DNA from: Polyodon spathula | Lineage: Eukaryota; Chordata; Actinopteri; Acipenseriformes; Polyodontidae | Assembly: GCF_017654505.1 (NCBI RefSeq) | Contig: NC_054548.1 | Span: forward strand, 39,395,545-39,459,544 | DNA length: 64,000 nucleotides | Reading direction: 5' to 3' | In this document: piece by piece, positions 37,968 to 61,200 of the stretch | Layout of the letters: every line of letters starts with the position of its first letter | Position numbering within the stretch: the stretch's first letter is position 1 | Made by a program: the position numbers and the translations under genes | Notes under the pieces: generated by a model | Told to the model about the DNA's origin: nothing | Databases searched by the model: none | What the model saw: the letters and a program-made list of their open reading frames with translations, nothing else

Positions 37968-38213
37968 ATGTGCTTATGCGTATTTGTACGTGGTTGTTTG
38001 TGTGTGTGCTCTATGGTTACTGACTCAGGTATGATTGAACAGTTTGCTTGTACCAACATTGCTTGCAAGCTCGAAACTGATTGGTCCTTTCACGGTGTAC
38101 ATGGAAACATAAGCCTAGAAACAAAATGCCATCAGTCAGAGAAGGAATGTTTTACTCGATTTACATACGCAATGAACTGTGGAAACTGCCGCTATTTTAC
38201 TGGAACTAAATAA
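37968..38213 (+). CDS. Hypothetical Cys-rich exon or ORF
   Basis: The frame from 37968, or entered after an ACTGACTCAG acceptor-like site at about 38026, reads GMIEQFACTNIACKLETDWS, then FHGVHGNISLETKCHQSEKE, CFTRFTYAMNCGNCRYF and a stop. It has six cysteines in about 60 residues and an N-glycosylation sequon (NIS). An AATAAA overlaps the stop codon (ACTAAATAAAC), leaving almost no 3' UTR. No family was recognised and no partner exons were found. It may be chance, a terminal exon of a small secreted protein, or a degraded element. Confidence 0.2.
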   Translation: MCLCVFVRGCLCVCSMVTDSGMIEQFACTNIACKLETDWSFHGVHGNISLETKCHQSEKECFTRFTYAMNCGNCRYFTGTK

Positions 38214-38551
38214 ACATTCTGAATACTATTCACTGGAACATACAAGCACTATATTTTATTATTATTATTTTTATTAAAATGTATCTATTTTGCCTGGACA
38301 GAAATTCAAAGAATTGGTAACAGTTTAATGGTAAAGGGCTCAGAGATTAATAATTGTATTATTATTAGCAGTAGTCATAGTCCTCATAGTCTAACTTTCA
38401 AATATACTAACTGATTCAAATGAGAAGTTCAGAAAAACATGAACATAGCATACATATACTGAATGCATAGGCAGATCATTGTGTACAGATACAAAGATTG
38501 CTGAAACCACAGTATGAAATTTGAACTTGGAAAACTGTTTATGCTATTTAA

Positions 38552-39051
38552 NNNNNNNNNNNNNNNNNNNNNNNNNNNNNNNNNNNNNNNNNNNNNNNNN
38601 NNNNNNNNNNNNNNNNNNNNNNNNNNNNNNNNNNNNNNNNNNNNNNNNNNNNNNNNNNNNNNNNNNNNNNNNNNNNNNNNNNNNNNNNNNNNNNNNNNNN
38701 NNNNNNNNNNNNNNNNNNNNNNNNNNNNNNNNNNNNNNNNNNNNNNNNNNNNNNNNNNNNNNNNNNNNNNNNNNNNNNNNNNNNNNNNNNNNNNNNNNNN
38801 NNNNNNNNNNNNNNNNNNNNNNNNNNNNNNNNNNNNNNNNNNNNNNNNNNNNNNNNNNNNNNNNNNNNNNNNNNNNNNNNNNNNNNNNNNNNNNNNNNNN
38901 NNNNNNNNNNNNNNNNNNNNNNNNNNNNNNNNNNNNNNNNNNNNNNNNNNNNNNNNNNNNNNNNNNNNNNNNNNNNNNNNNNNNNNNNNNNNNNNNNNNN
39001 NNNNNNNNNNNNNNNNNNNNNNNNNNNNNNNNNNNNNNNNNNNNNNNNNNN
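38552..39051. other. Assembly gap (500 N)
   Basis: Exactly 500 N, which is a conventional placeholder length, so the true size is unknown. It interrupts the interval where middle exons of the 31.8-41.4 kb gene would be expected. Confidence 0.99.
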
Positions 39052-39238
39052 AGAGCTAAGAGGTTAGGTTTCGTTTCAAGTCTATTGCTTCATCATTGTA
39101 GCAGCTAGACTGAAAGGGGCGGTATCGCTGGAAAGCTTAGAAGCTCAGCCCCCCTCCTCCTCCCACTCCCCTCAATATGTTCATTCCATATTGAGGTTCA
39201 ATGGTGCAGTGTTTTTTTTAGCCCTCTGTGTTTACATT

Positions 39239-39270
<32 letters not shown>

Positions 39271-40840
39271 GTGACCAAACATGATTTATTTATTTCTTTT
39301 AGGGAAAAGTTATTTTTTTTTTTTTTTTTTAACATATTATCATCTCTATCACATAGTATGCCTGTTGCAACTTACATAATATGAAAGGAAATGTTGTGTA
39401 AAGAGTTAAAAAAAAATAAATAAAAAAAACACAGAACTGGAGCACTGGTTAAAAAGAAAAGCACCTTTTTCTTCTGCTGCATGCAAAATACTTTACGTCA
39501 GGCAATGGCAAAAGCAATTGAGTGCTGTAAAGTCTCCTGAAAGCAGCATTATTGTGAATGATGATGCAGTGAAATATATATATAGGTTTTTCTTCATATG
39601 CACAAGTGCCTTTTTTTTTGCCATTCCTCCCCTAAAATTTTAGAATACTACTGTACGTTTGCATATAAATCTTGTTTATAATGATGCAATGTACCTACAT
39701 GCTGTCTCTCTCTCACATATATTTGTATGTGTGTTTTGTGGACAACCAGTGATCTGCCTTGCACTTGTCCATGGGACAATCAGAAAAAAAACCTAAAATC
39801 TAACCATGTGTCATGTCTTACATGGACTTCTGAAAATTGACTTTTTTTTAAAGAAATAATGCATGAAGGAACTCCAGCATTTAAACTTTAGAGTTAATCT
39901 TAGTGTCTCATTAATTAGTCAATTGCAATTAATTTCATATTACAGTTGGCCGCAAGCTTTTGTTTTTCTTTTAACCATAGAACATAAGTAACGTTTGCTT
40001 TTCATAACACATTGATGGTTTCTTTACCAATTGCCTAGAAAAGTTAAAAAAAAATAATAATAAATTTTTGAAAAAGACTTACTCAAGATTTCTTACATGA
40101 CTTGCTGGGCAAGCATCTCCTATATTTTATATAACAAATATTAAGTGACTATAGCACTGCTACAGTATCTAATACAAAATATTTTTTGTTGTATTTCCAG
40201 TAATTTCTGCTCTTATTAAATTCCAGATGAGACACTGACACTGGCTTGCATCATTCATTTTTAAGCAGTACCCCACAAAACCCAGTTTTGCCCAGTGCAA
40301 TACAGTATTGTACCTAACATTTATATGCTATAAAGTGTTCACAATCAGGCAAGACAAGTTGTGTTTGGTATTTCCGTTACTGTAGCATGTTGTTGATGAA
40401 TGTTAGGGTCACACATTATCACTACACGAAAGGAATGTTTTGCCGTGTTACAGGTTTATAAACTTTTTACAGAACCTGTACAACAATGTTGAACTAAACA
40501 AGGGGGCAAAAGGTACCATGGGTTGAATGACAAAAATGTGATACTGGAATTTGGTGACTTGCATGTATTCTCTAGACTTAGGTGCCAACAATCCTTTTGA
40601 CCTCAAATTCTGAATCTACCTGACAGAAATCACTCTTGCAAAATGAAATTCCCAACATACGTGAAATTGGCTGTTGTACAGAATCTACCTGAATAGACTG
40701 ATGATACCCATCTGTTCTAGAATTGTGTGGGAAAACTAGGAATTCGCTTTGTTTATTACTTTCTGTTTAGTTTTCTGCCATATTATTTAAATCCGACACG
40801 ACTGAAAACTGAAATGCTGTCTCACTGAATCGTTGCTTTT
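39052..40840. other. Non-coding, short repeats only
   Basis: Contains a small (TA)n(CA)n run at 39239-39269 and T-rich homopolymers. A block near 40620-40685 (AGAAATCACTCTTGCAAAAT) recurs in altered form near 44304-44365. No reliable exon. Confidence 0.4.
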
Positions 40841-40842
40841 TA

Positions 40843-40854
40843 TTTATATATATA

Positions 40855-40947
<93 letters not shown>
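40843..40947. repeat. (TA)n(CA)n microsatellite
   Basis: A TA run with one TTA interruption passes into about 16 CA units. Confidence 0.97.
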
Positions 40948-40950
<3 letters not shown>

Positions 40951-41305
40951 CAGATATAAACAAGAATCCGTTATCTCATTCACCAGTAGCGCTTATGGAG
41001 GACATTAGGATACTGTTGAGTAAAGCTTGTATTTTCCTGCCAGCAAACAGTAAGTCTAGATACAGTACAGCAGGCCATGTCGACGCCTCTTTTTAGCCTC
41101 GCCAATGCCCATATACAGTAGAAATACGTGGATTATGGTTAGATAATTACATGGAAAACAAACTAGTAATTATACTTTTACGTCATAACCGCAACATAAT
41201 AATGACTAATTTAACAATATCATTTATAACAGACTCTCATCTCCTCCCATGTATTCCCCTCGCAATGTAATTACGTTATGGGCTTTAAACTTTGCCCAAG
41301 CTTAC

Positions 41306-41357
41306 CTGCATCTAACAGAACGTAGACCAATAGTGCCCAAAAAGTGGTTCGGTACAT
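41306..41357 (-). CDS. Candidate signal-peptide first exon
   Basis: The ATG at 41357 opens MYRTTFWALLVYVLLDA, an ideal short signal peptide (basic residue, hydrophobic core). It is followed directly by a strong donor (GATGCAG/GTAAGC) in phase 1. A signal-peptide exon ending in phase 1 is the standard arrangement in immunoglobulin-superfamily receptors. On the same strand, the terminal exons at 33.1 and 31.8 kb could be the other end of the gene. The downstream neighbour exons were not found; the 500-N gap lies in the way. The ORF is short, so chance is possible. Confidence 0.4.
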
Positions 41358-41401
41358 CTTGCAATTCAAGTGAAAACGAAGAATAACTACCAGCAGGTTT
41401 T

Positions 41402-41407
41402 GTGTGT

Positions 41408-41440
<33 letters not shown>

Positions 41441-41554
41441 CTTCCAGCCACCGCCTATGGTTGTGGTTTAAGGAAGTATTCTTTATAAAAATGTTAGTTT
41501 CGTTTTTACTACGGAAGTGACGTTTTTAGATTATGTTTGTCGGCGATTACATTG

Positions 41555-41610
<56 letters not shown>
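41402..41610. repeat. T homopolymer and (ATT)n microsatellite
   Basis: A run of more than 30 T at about 41409-41440 and an ATT trinucleotide array at about 41557-41609. Confidence 0.95.
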
Positions 41611-42805
41611 TGGTAAAAGAAAACAGAAAATAAAGTTAATTTTATTATAGAGCGCTACAGAACAGGCGAGTCTCTTACACTAAAGCTTTTTGGTGTTAAA
41701 CGCTTTAAATGCAGCAGAGGGCGGTGTACTCTCGAGAGGTTATTACGGGAAATCACGTCCTCTTGTTTAGTGTACTGTAGAATGACGGTCATGTCAAACT
41801 GAATTTATTGTATTAACGTGTTTCTTCTATTCAGAGAACGTAATAAAATATGCTTTTCATAACACACACTGTACTGGCCTGCACCAATTGGTGAGCAGTT
41901 TCTCACCAGACTCCTAGCCCTATTTAGCAGTTTAAATATAATCACATTAAACAGCTTTTTGAATTGATGCATTTCTCCAAATCCCTGATGCAGAGCCAAT
42001 ACAATACGATACATTATAAAACAATTATTTACTTTTTCATTACACCTAAAGACCACTAGGTGGCACTATCATAATTGTAACGTACACAGCTGTTCATCAA
42101 CAACAAACAAAAGTCTATGCCTCTTGCAAACAGGTGAACTTATGATGTATTTTTAAATTTTATTTACAGTGCATGACTTTATTGCTGTCATGTACAAAAC
42201 CAGTCAAGCTTGTGGTAATATTTAAAAATAACTTTATTAGTACTGATGGAAAAATTAGGGAATTTTAACTTTGTATTTTAAGAATGTTATTATGCCCTGC
42301 TTAAAGAAGGGATGTCTAAATTTGATATGCAAGCAACACCTCCATCTGTACCTCTTAAACATGTCACAAGACACACAGAAGTACGACATTTTAAGATATT
42401 TGACTTTGTCAAAGTATTTGTCGTACATTTTTACATTACAATTTGTACCTCCATTTTTTCAAAACTTTCATCTACCTTGCTTAAATTCTGTTAGTAGGGA
42501 CTGAAGTGCCCTCTTGCACCCACAATATCGTCGTAAAAAAACAAACAAAAAAAAAAAACTTCAACTCCCATCAATCCTTTAGGACGCCCCAGACCCTAAT
42601 ACCCTGTTACAAACAGGCCAGGCTGGTACCAAGGACTGGTCTGGTACAGTACCAGAGGATCTTGGTCACATTTTTACTGAAGGGACTTCATGCAACAGCC
42701 TCTGCCTCTGAAAGGCAGGATAAAACTGCAGTGGGGTCTGAATGGCGTCTAACTGTTCTGAGAAGAAATACATGTTCACTGACTTGTTAAATAAAGTATT
42801 ACATT

Positions 42806-43632
42806 TGTAAACTTATGGTGTATTGTACTGAGCTTTAATGCAATTTGAACCAAGTAGAATATTACTGTTACAAGCTGTATTTACTTGTTCAAATGTCTGT
42901 TGAACTGTTATTGTTGTTGTTATTGTTAATGTTATTCTACTGGCGATAGAACCATGGTTTATTATGTATTGTGCATGCTGTTGATCAAGCATGTTTGATA
43001 TATGACCATGTATTGCTGTATTTAGATTAGGGTGCTTCCCTAATTAAGTTGCTGTATCTTTACATGTGATTGTTATAGTAATCTTCCAATAGAAGGGGTA
43101 ATGCTAACTTTCAGTCTTTACTGGTAATAGTTAAGGACTAAAGAATAATCATGCTAATAACAAGTAAACAATATAATAGTTTAACGATCATATTCATGCA
43201 GGTTAAACAAATAAGTATAAATGAGAAGAAACGCGTGTAATGTAAAATATAAGAATGTTTATTGTAAAAGTATAAATGTTAAATAATAGTTTATTTTTGT
43301 ATAAAATAATTTCAGGTGCAAATGTTTATTGAATAATGAATCCTGTTAGGAGTAGGCGGGGCTGGGGATTATAAAATGTTGTGTCTTTGTTTAGGAGTGG
43401 ACGGGGTTATTAGAATCATTCATGAGTTTACCTCTGTGAATGTCACTCATTGTATTTACATCCTGTTAGTCTGTGAGCATCAGTTGTCATTCATAGTCTG
43501 AGTGAAGTATCCAGTGCAAAGTAAATATTTATGCCTGTGAATCTGTTTCCTGCGTTGTTCAAGACCTCAGTGTTCCTGAGTAAATAATGTGATTGAGGGT
43601 GGGGGTAAGCTCGGACCATCACCCCATTACAT
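42806..43632 (+). mobile_element. Possible LTR
   Basis: The block starts TGTAAAC and ends CCATTACA, giving TGTAA...TTACA inverted ends. There is a GATTATAAAATG TATA-like box near 43368. No target duplication is evident and no internal coding region is attached. It could instead be unrelated AT-rich sequence. Confidence 0.3.
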
Positions 43633-45490
43633 CAAACACTAGTTTTCTAACAGTACTTTTTTACCCAGTTATCATTTTTATATACTCTAGCACACCCCTA
43701 AGTATTGTAGCTTTCCCCCAACTTTGCTAGACAATAAGTCCAAATAAATAACAATTTGAACAAGTTTTGCAATAATACAAAATTCATTAAAATCATTCAA
43801 ACAAAAGCACTTATTTTTCTTCTCCATTCTCATTTAATGTTGATTACTACATTAGCAGATAATTAACATTTGCATGTTGTACAAATTACTATATTGTAAA
43901 AGACATTTAAAGTGGACACACATTACATTATTTTGAAGTATTCAAATATATACATTATTATGCAAAATAAAATAAAACAGCTCATGTCCAGGTATACTTA
44001 ATACAAAATCATTAGCTGTCCTTCTTATGCAATGTAAAGAAAGAGAAAATTGCCTTGAAGTAAAACTTAAAAGAAAAAAAAATACCAAGACTATGCTTGT
44101 AAATATTGAAAATGAAGCATTTAAATAGGTAAGAATTACCTTGGGTTTCATATTATTTGTAGTGAGAAAGCTGACATCATATTTGCATTTGTAGGTTTAC
44201 GTCCCCCAGAAGTAATATTAAAATAGTCAAACTGGATTCCAGCTTCACAGTGTACTGTACGCTTATCAGACATGTATACTTTATGTACATTCAGTTAAGA
44301 AATCATTCTTACAAAATGAAACTCCAACACACCAGTCTGTGAAATTGCCTTTTGTAAAGAATCTAGAACGTGCGTAGAATAAGGACAAACAAAGTCTAGT
44401 GAAGCATCCCAAAGATGAATCCATCACTTGCTATGTCACTACATGAAAAGAGGGGAAAAAAACAAACATAAAAACATGCACTTACATATAAGATTATACA
44501 TCAAGACACTATTGGAATCTGTAAGTGGCAAATACACAATTTTCAAATATCAAACATGAATGATCTTCAAATGATCTTAAACATTTTATGTGACCTTTGT
44601 AATCAACTATTGGATCAATCCACATTTATCCAGTGTAATACATACGGAAACGTTGATATCTAAACTAAAGTAAAATCTTATTTCTTTGACTTGAATCCCC
44701 CATTACTTTGGCCAAACGGCAATACAAACCTGTGATGTGGAGGAAACAGATGAGGGGAATTAACAAAAACAGACGGAATGCATTTTCTGATATTTATATA
44801 TAGGCTGCCTTTTCTGCATTTCTACAATGTCTTGTTCAGCTATTCTCGTTTCTATGGTTCTTTTTGGAGTAAAGAAGCAAACAAAAACAAATTGATCCTC
44901 CATACCTGGTTCGAAGATGCAACACCTTTTCCATCAGCAACTATAAAGACAAAATATAGTTTTTCTTAACAATTTGTTCTTGTTTCACACAGAGAACCAC
45001 ACATTGCAACACCTCTTTCTAAGAGTAGCTCATTTGGGTGTGAACCTGCAACTGTGCACACAAGAGAGGTTTTTAACCATACTTCCCTTAACAAGGCTTA
45101 GCATCCATGACTACAGTGCAGCAGCATCACACAGCTTGTGCAATATCGAAGCAGCTTGCAAAGTGCAGCTCTCAAAAGCTCTTTGTTTAGAAGCAATTTT
45201 CTAAGAAAAAGAAAGCCTTTTCAAAAGCCAAAAAAGGTTAATAATCATACTTAAGGAAATGTAATAAAAGCTCATCTTGTCAGCAGTCCTGCTACAAAAT
45301 TGTATTATGTTATAAGCAGGTGTTATTGGTCTGACACAATGGTTAATTGTGTTACCCTGACTAATCTGCACAGTATCCCCATTATGATTGGCTCGTAACA
45401 GTGGAAACTAAGGACATTTAGGTACACTAAATTAATAAAACATTACTCACAATTGATATAACTAAGTGAGCCATTCTGCTAATAAAATGC
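43633..45490 (-). other. Region downstream of the TTMP exons with tentative small exons
   Basis: Two short minus-strand blocks have splice-like borders: 44906-44940 (TTTATAG acceptor, CAG/GTATGG donor) would extend the TTMP frame with VADGKGVASSNQ, and 44139-44169 (GATGTCAG acceptor) would then add LSHYK-stop. These are possible last exons of the TTMP-like gene, but human TTMP ends almost immediately after the preceding exon, so both are tentative. Nothing else was recognised. Confidence 0.25.
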
Positions 45491-45494
45491 TTAC

Positions 45495-57053
<11,559 letters not shown>

Positions 57054-57936
57054 CACGTTAATTTTTCTGTCTGCTTTTTGTAATAGTAAAGCTACATCTA
57101 GTTGTCGTTCCTCAGAGGAAAAACCCGGAAGCTATGGAGTACGCTACTGTAGAACAAATAGGATACTGTTGAAAGTGATAAGGAATGCTGTCCGGTCTCA
57201 GCTTTGTCAAATTCGTTTGAATCCGAATGCACGTTTGTGTTTGAGCGCGGTGTTTTAAAATGACTTCTGTAAATACTATTCAATCGGTATACTAACAGAT
57301 TTGCAGTACGATAAGAGAGAATGTTGTCACTTAAAATCTTTTCCAAAGTTAGGTAATCGATATCAGTCTCTTCAGACCAAAATCATGGGGCGTTACCAGG
57401 TTGCAACACAAAGGTGCGGTAGGTTGAATAGTCAAAGCGAAACCACCTTGTAGCGTTTCAGACGTTTTTTTCGTATGACCTACTGTACTTAACCTTTGCT
57501 ACAAAACCTCAGTTCCTTTGGTGAATGGTTAATAGTGCAGTTTAACTGAGATAACTCGTATTTAAAACCACATGGAACATAACAATGCGTATAAAACACA
57601 ATGTATGTATTTGGCAGGTGTGTTCCAGTGTATTAACTGGAACTGACACCTTTTCACAAAAAATGAAAAAACAATGGCAGTGCCAGTAACCAGAGCTGAA
57701 ATTCTACTGAGTTCAAACTTCGGTTTCAAGCTCTAGCTAGCAGTATCTATATGACTGCTTGGTATTTACTATTCAACCTCCAAATCTATGTTACATGGCA
57801 AACCAACAGAAAATGAAGGAGTCTTTTTTGCTTTACCAGAATTTTTACTTACAAGGTCATAGCATAATTGTACTTCCAAGGTTCAGTTTTCAACAAGTCA
57901 CAGTACAAAAGGTTTTCCTTTTTAGAAAAATCCGTA

Positions 57937-57940
<4 letters not shown>
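57054..57940. promoter_or_regulatory. 5' flank of the TTMP-like gene
   Basis: This is the region upstream of the first coding exon. No canonical promoter element can be placed with confidence. It presumably holds the 5' UTR and promoter, by position only. Confidence 0.25.

Positions 57941-57942
<2 letters not shown>

Positions 57943-58003
<61 letters not shown>
57943..58003. repeat. (TA)n microsatellite
   Basis: About 30 uninterrupted TA units. Confidence 0.98.
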
Positions 58004-58005
<2 letters not shown>

Positions 58006-58747
58006 CTATATTATATTCGAGAATTCCATTACATTATCTTACCCACACATTTCAGCAGAATGTGTAACAGCAATGCATTTCTCAACACTGACCTGAAAAC
58101 TTAGAGATCAATTGCAACCAAATTGGTGCCCTGATTTTCACAGTGTAACGGGCAATGGCACAGACCCCACTTTATTGTTTATTATAATGTGTGCCAGTCT
58201 GCAGTGCACATACTGTGGGTGTCTGTGTGTGAATTTTGTTGTATGGATTTCTATTAAAGCTTGCAGCAATTATAACATGTTAACAAGTGTGCAATGATTT
58301 TAAAATGAATATACGCCTTCATAATGGTGGGGGCAGGAAATGCACACAGTTGCAGACTGTTATTACAAAGCATTTCCCCAAAACGTTTCTAATTTTTGTA
58401 AAGCACGTTGAGATGCTTTAGCATGATAACAGATGTTCTAAAGTCATTGGTTGTGTTGTTGTTTCAAGGAACAATGGAGGTTTTGTTTTTGAAAAAAGAA
58501 AACCTGGTTTATAGTTATATGTCTGTAGAGTATATTATCACTGTGGCAATACTCAGTACAATACTAAATTATTCTGTAGCACTAGAAATTATGTAATGCT
58601 CGAATGATTTATTTGGATTGAAATGTATATACATGTATGTTTAAACTTGGAGAAAGTTGGTACATTGCAAAATACAATAGAACCTGTCATATCCAATCCT
58701 GTAAGATACAATACCCCCTATTAACCAATGGACCTCAGGCATGTGTC

Positions 58748-59138
58748 TGTGACAGGCTGGCGAGTGGATAGAGGCCCAGAGACAGTCTGCAGTTCAAAAA
58801 TAATATTTTTATTAACAAATAAACACAAAATAAAAGAGCACAAGGGCCAAAATAAAGGTATTTAAAACACAAAAAAAAAAAAAAAACACAAAGCAAAACT
58901 TACAAAATAAAGGTTTCCAGGCTGGGCGATGCCTTCACTGGACTAGAAAATACAAAAAAAAACAGCAAACCAAAAAAACAGCAGCAAGCACAACCATCAG
59001 CTTGCTTCCTCGCTCCCTCTTTTCCTTAATGGAAAGATGAGGCCTCCTTTTATGCCAGGTGGCTGGATGCACATTAATCCAATCAATCCCCAGCCACCTG
59101 CGCACAATAAACCATCCCTGCCAATCTATAAAGCCACA
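58748..59138 (-). mobile_element. Solo LTR with 5-bp target duplication
   Basis: The element starts TGTGACAGG and ends AAAGCCACA. It is flanked by GTGTC on both sides (58743-58747 and 59139-59143). In minus orientation GGCATAAAAGGAGGCC is a TATA-like box and TTAATAAAAATATT a poly-A signal, in LTR order. Sequence differs from the LTR at 33391, so it is another family. Confidence 0.75.
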
Positions 59139-59575
59139 GTGTCATTTTTACATTCTGCTGCCAACTGAACAGTACTGACGGAAGCTGATCAATGCCAATT
59201 TTATTGGACACTACTGTAGTGTTTCTAACATGTAACATGTGTAATCAAGCTGTTTCTTTAAATAGCCCTCTCGTCTATGCCTCCTTGTCATTTCTTTGTT
59301 TGGTCCTCCTCCTCCTTTGTCTCCACCTTGTCCTGGGAAGGTGGTGCAGAGTGCCACTTGTCCTGCCCGTGCATTAGTTAATATTCAATCAATATTCAAT
59401 TACATCATAGTTCCGCCAGTGTATAGGCTATTGAGCTCCAATGGAGCATACAGTTTCATTATGGGCATGGCCATTTATGGGCATTATTACAGAGACTAGT
59501 GTGTGAACTATGCAAAATACTGTTTCAGTGCTTTGTTTTGCAATCATTTTCTAGCCGTTTCTTTGTATAGTATGT

Positions 59576-59830
59576 TAGGAGGCAGTGTGGTCCAGTGGTT
59601 AAAGTCTAGGGCTTATAACCAGAAAGTCACCAGCTCAAATCCCACCTCTGCCACTGGCTCAGTGTGTGACCCTGAGCAAGTCACTTAACCTCCTTGTGGA
59701 TGAGATGTTAAATCAATGTCCTATTGTAAGTGACTCTGCATATAATGCACAGTTTACCTCTGTAAAGCATTTTATGATGGTGGTCCACTATGAAAGGCGC
59801 TGTAAAAATTATGATATTATATGTATTGTA
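59576..59830 (+). mobile_element. tRNA-derived SINE
   Basis: The head TAGGAGGCAGTGTGGTCCAG and TGGTTAAAG (A-box region) is followed by CAGCTCAAATCCCACC (B-box-like). The conserved CTGAGCAAGTCACTTAACCT body comes next, and a tail with GGTCCACTATGAAAGGCGCT. Pol III-derived retroposon using LINE machinery in trans (family knowledge). Confidence 0.85.
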
Positions 59831-60430
59831 GTTTGCCATTTTAGATGTACCTGACATTATTAATTTATAATGCCCTCATGTTAATAAAGCAACTACAATG
59901 TATCAAAACAACTCCCTCTGAGATGGTTGTTTTTTATATATCCGATGGACCCCATGAACCAATTAAATCGGATGACAGTTCTAGTAGTGTTATGTTTACC
60001 CACATGTTCTTGCTCTATAGGTTGAATTTCTGTCATGTTTCATTTCAACTACTTTTTGAATATGAAAGTATAAAAAGCAGGGTGCTCTTCATCAAGGGAC
60101 TTCAGAAGTTGTCGATCTCATGTCTTTGGTACACAGATGGAGTTTCCCAAAGGCCCTTCCTTCCTGCTTTACCTTACCTGCAAACAATGTAATCCCCTCT
60201 TACTGCAGTTTATTGGATCCCTATAACTTTATGGTTCATTACTCACAAATCATACCAATCATGTGCCTTTTATTGGTGTATGCACATATACATAGTTTAT
60301 AGTTTGTGTTTTAAATCAATACATATGATTCTATAGTCTCCTTATTAGGCTTCCAATGCCATGGCTGGGAAACCTACAGTTGTTAAGATTATTATTATTT
60401 TTCTTTCCACCAACAAAACTTTAAAAGTTA
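59831..60430. other. Intergenic, nothing recognised
   Basis: AT-rich sequence with no convincing exon or repeat boundary. Confidence 0.4.
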
Positions 60431-61200
60431 CATAAAATGAAAACCATTGCACGAAAACTCTTGAAATTTCATAGAATTGTAGACACCAATGGAAACTAAG
60501 GTTCACAGCTGAATGAATGGTTGGTCACATGGTTTGGCAGCCATATTGGATTTTATGACAAATGTTGGACAATTTACAAACATCTTGTTGGAAACCACTT
60601 ACTGCAGAGTTGAAACTTGGTTAAATGGTTAGGGATTGTCCAAGAGACATTGTCCTCAAAATGAAGCTGATTGGTTGAGTGGTATGGTGGCCATGTTGGA
60701 TAACCTAATAAACACACAAATGTCTTCTTTTCCAAAACCACTAATCCAATCAAAGCAAAACTTGGCATACATGATCCAAGTATGGTTTTCTTTAAAGTTT
60801 GTGCAAATGAATCTGCTACAGTAAAAAAATGACTGCCGTGGGCCAATCAAATTTCAGCATTGCTCTCGTTGCATATATTGCGCATTGAATGAACACTGCT
60901 GAACAAAAACTCTTGAAACTTCACATAGTGGAGGCCTATGGGAATTAATGTATTTAAAATACTTTGATATTGACCTTGACCTTTGACCTTTCCTTAAGGT
61001 AAAATGTAAAACTAGCTTATAACTCCTTAGAGAGTGTAGATAGTCATGGTTACTATGGAACACAGATAGGAACCCATATGGGCGCGATTTAAAAATGAAC
61101 TTGATCGTGACCTTTGACTTCTCCTTAAGGTCAAATGTAAAACAAAAAAAGGCCTATGGAAAGTGATGTCTACAGCTGAGTGAATGGCAACCAATCAAAA
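60430..61200. repeat. Unclassified non-coding repeat with internal similarity
   Basis: Sentences such as GAAACTTCACATAG/GAAATTTCATAG, GCCATGTTGGAT/GCCATATTGGAT and ACAGCTGAGTGAATGG/ACAGCTGAATGAATGG recur across the block. TGACCTT words recur near 60972-60993 and 61108-61130. No coding potential. It looks like a medium-reiterated repeat, but I cannot name it. Confidence 0.4.

Noticed and set aside
40621..40671. Short minus-strand block with splice-like borders (PISRMLGISFCKSDFCQ)
   Set aside because: The same sequence recurs in altered form near 44.3 kb with stops, so it is a small dispersed repeat rather than an exon.
42506..42790. Plus-strand frame followed by AATAAA near 42789
   Set aside because: Low complexity (QTKKKNF), no splice context and no recognisable family; treated as chance.
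57098..57346. Minus-strand frame upstream of the TTMP start as an extended N-terminus
   Set aside because: It is not in frame with the first TTMP exon and has no homology to the TTMP tail.
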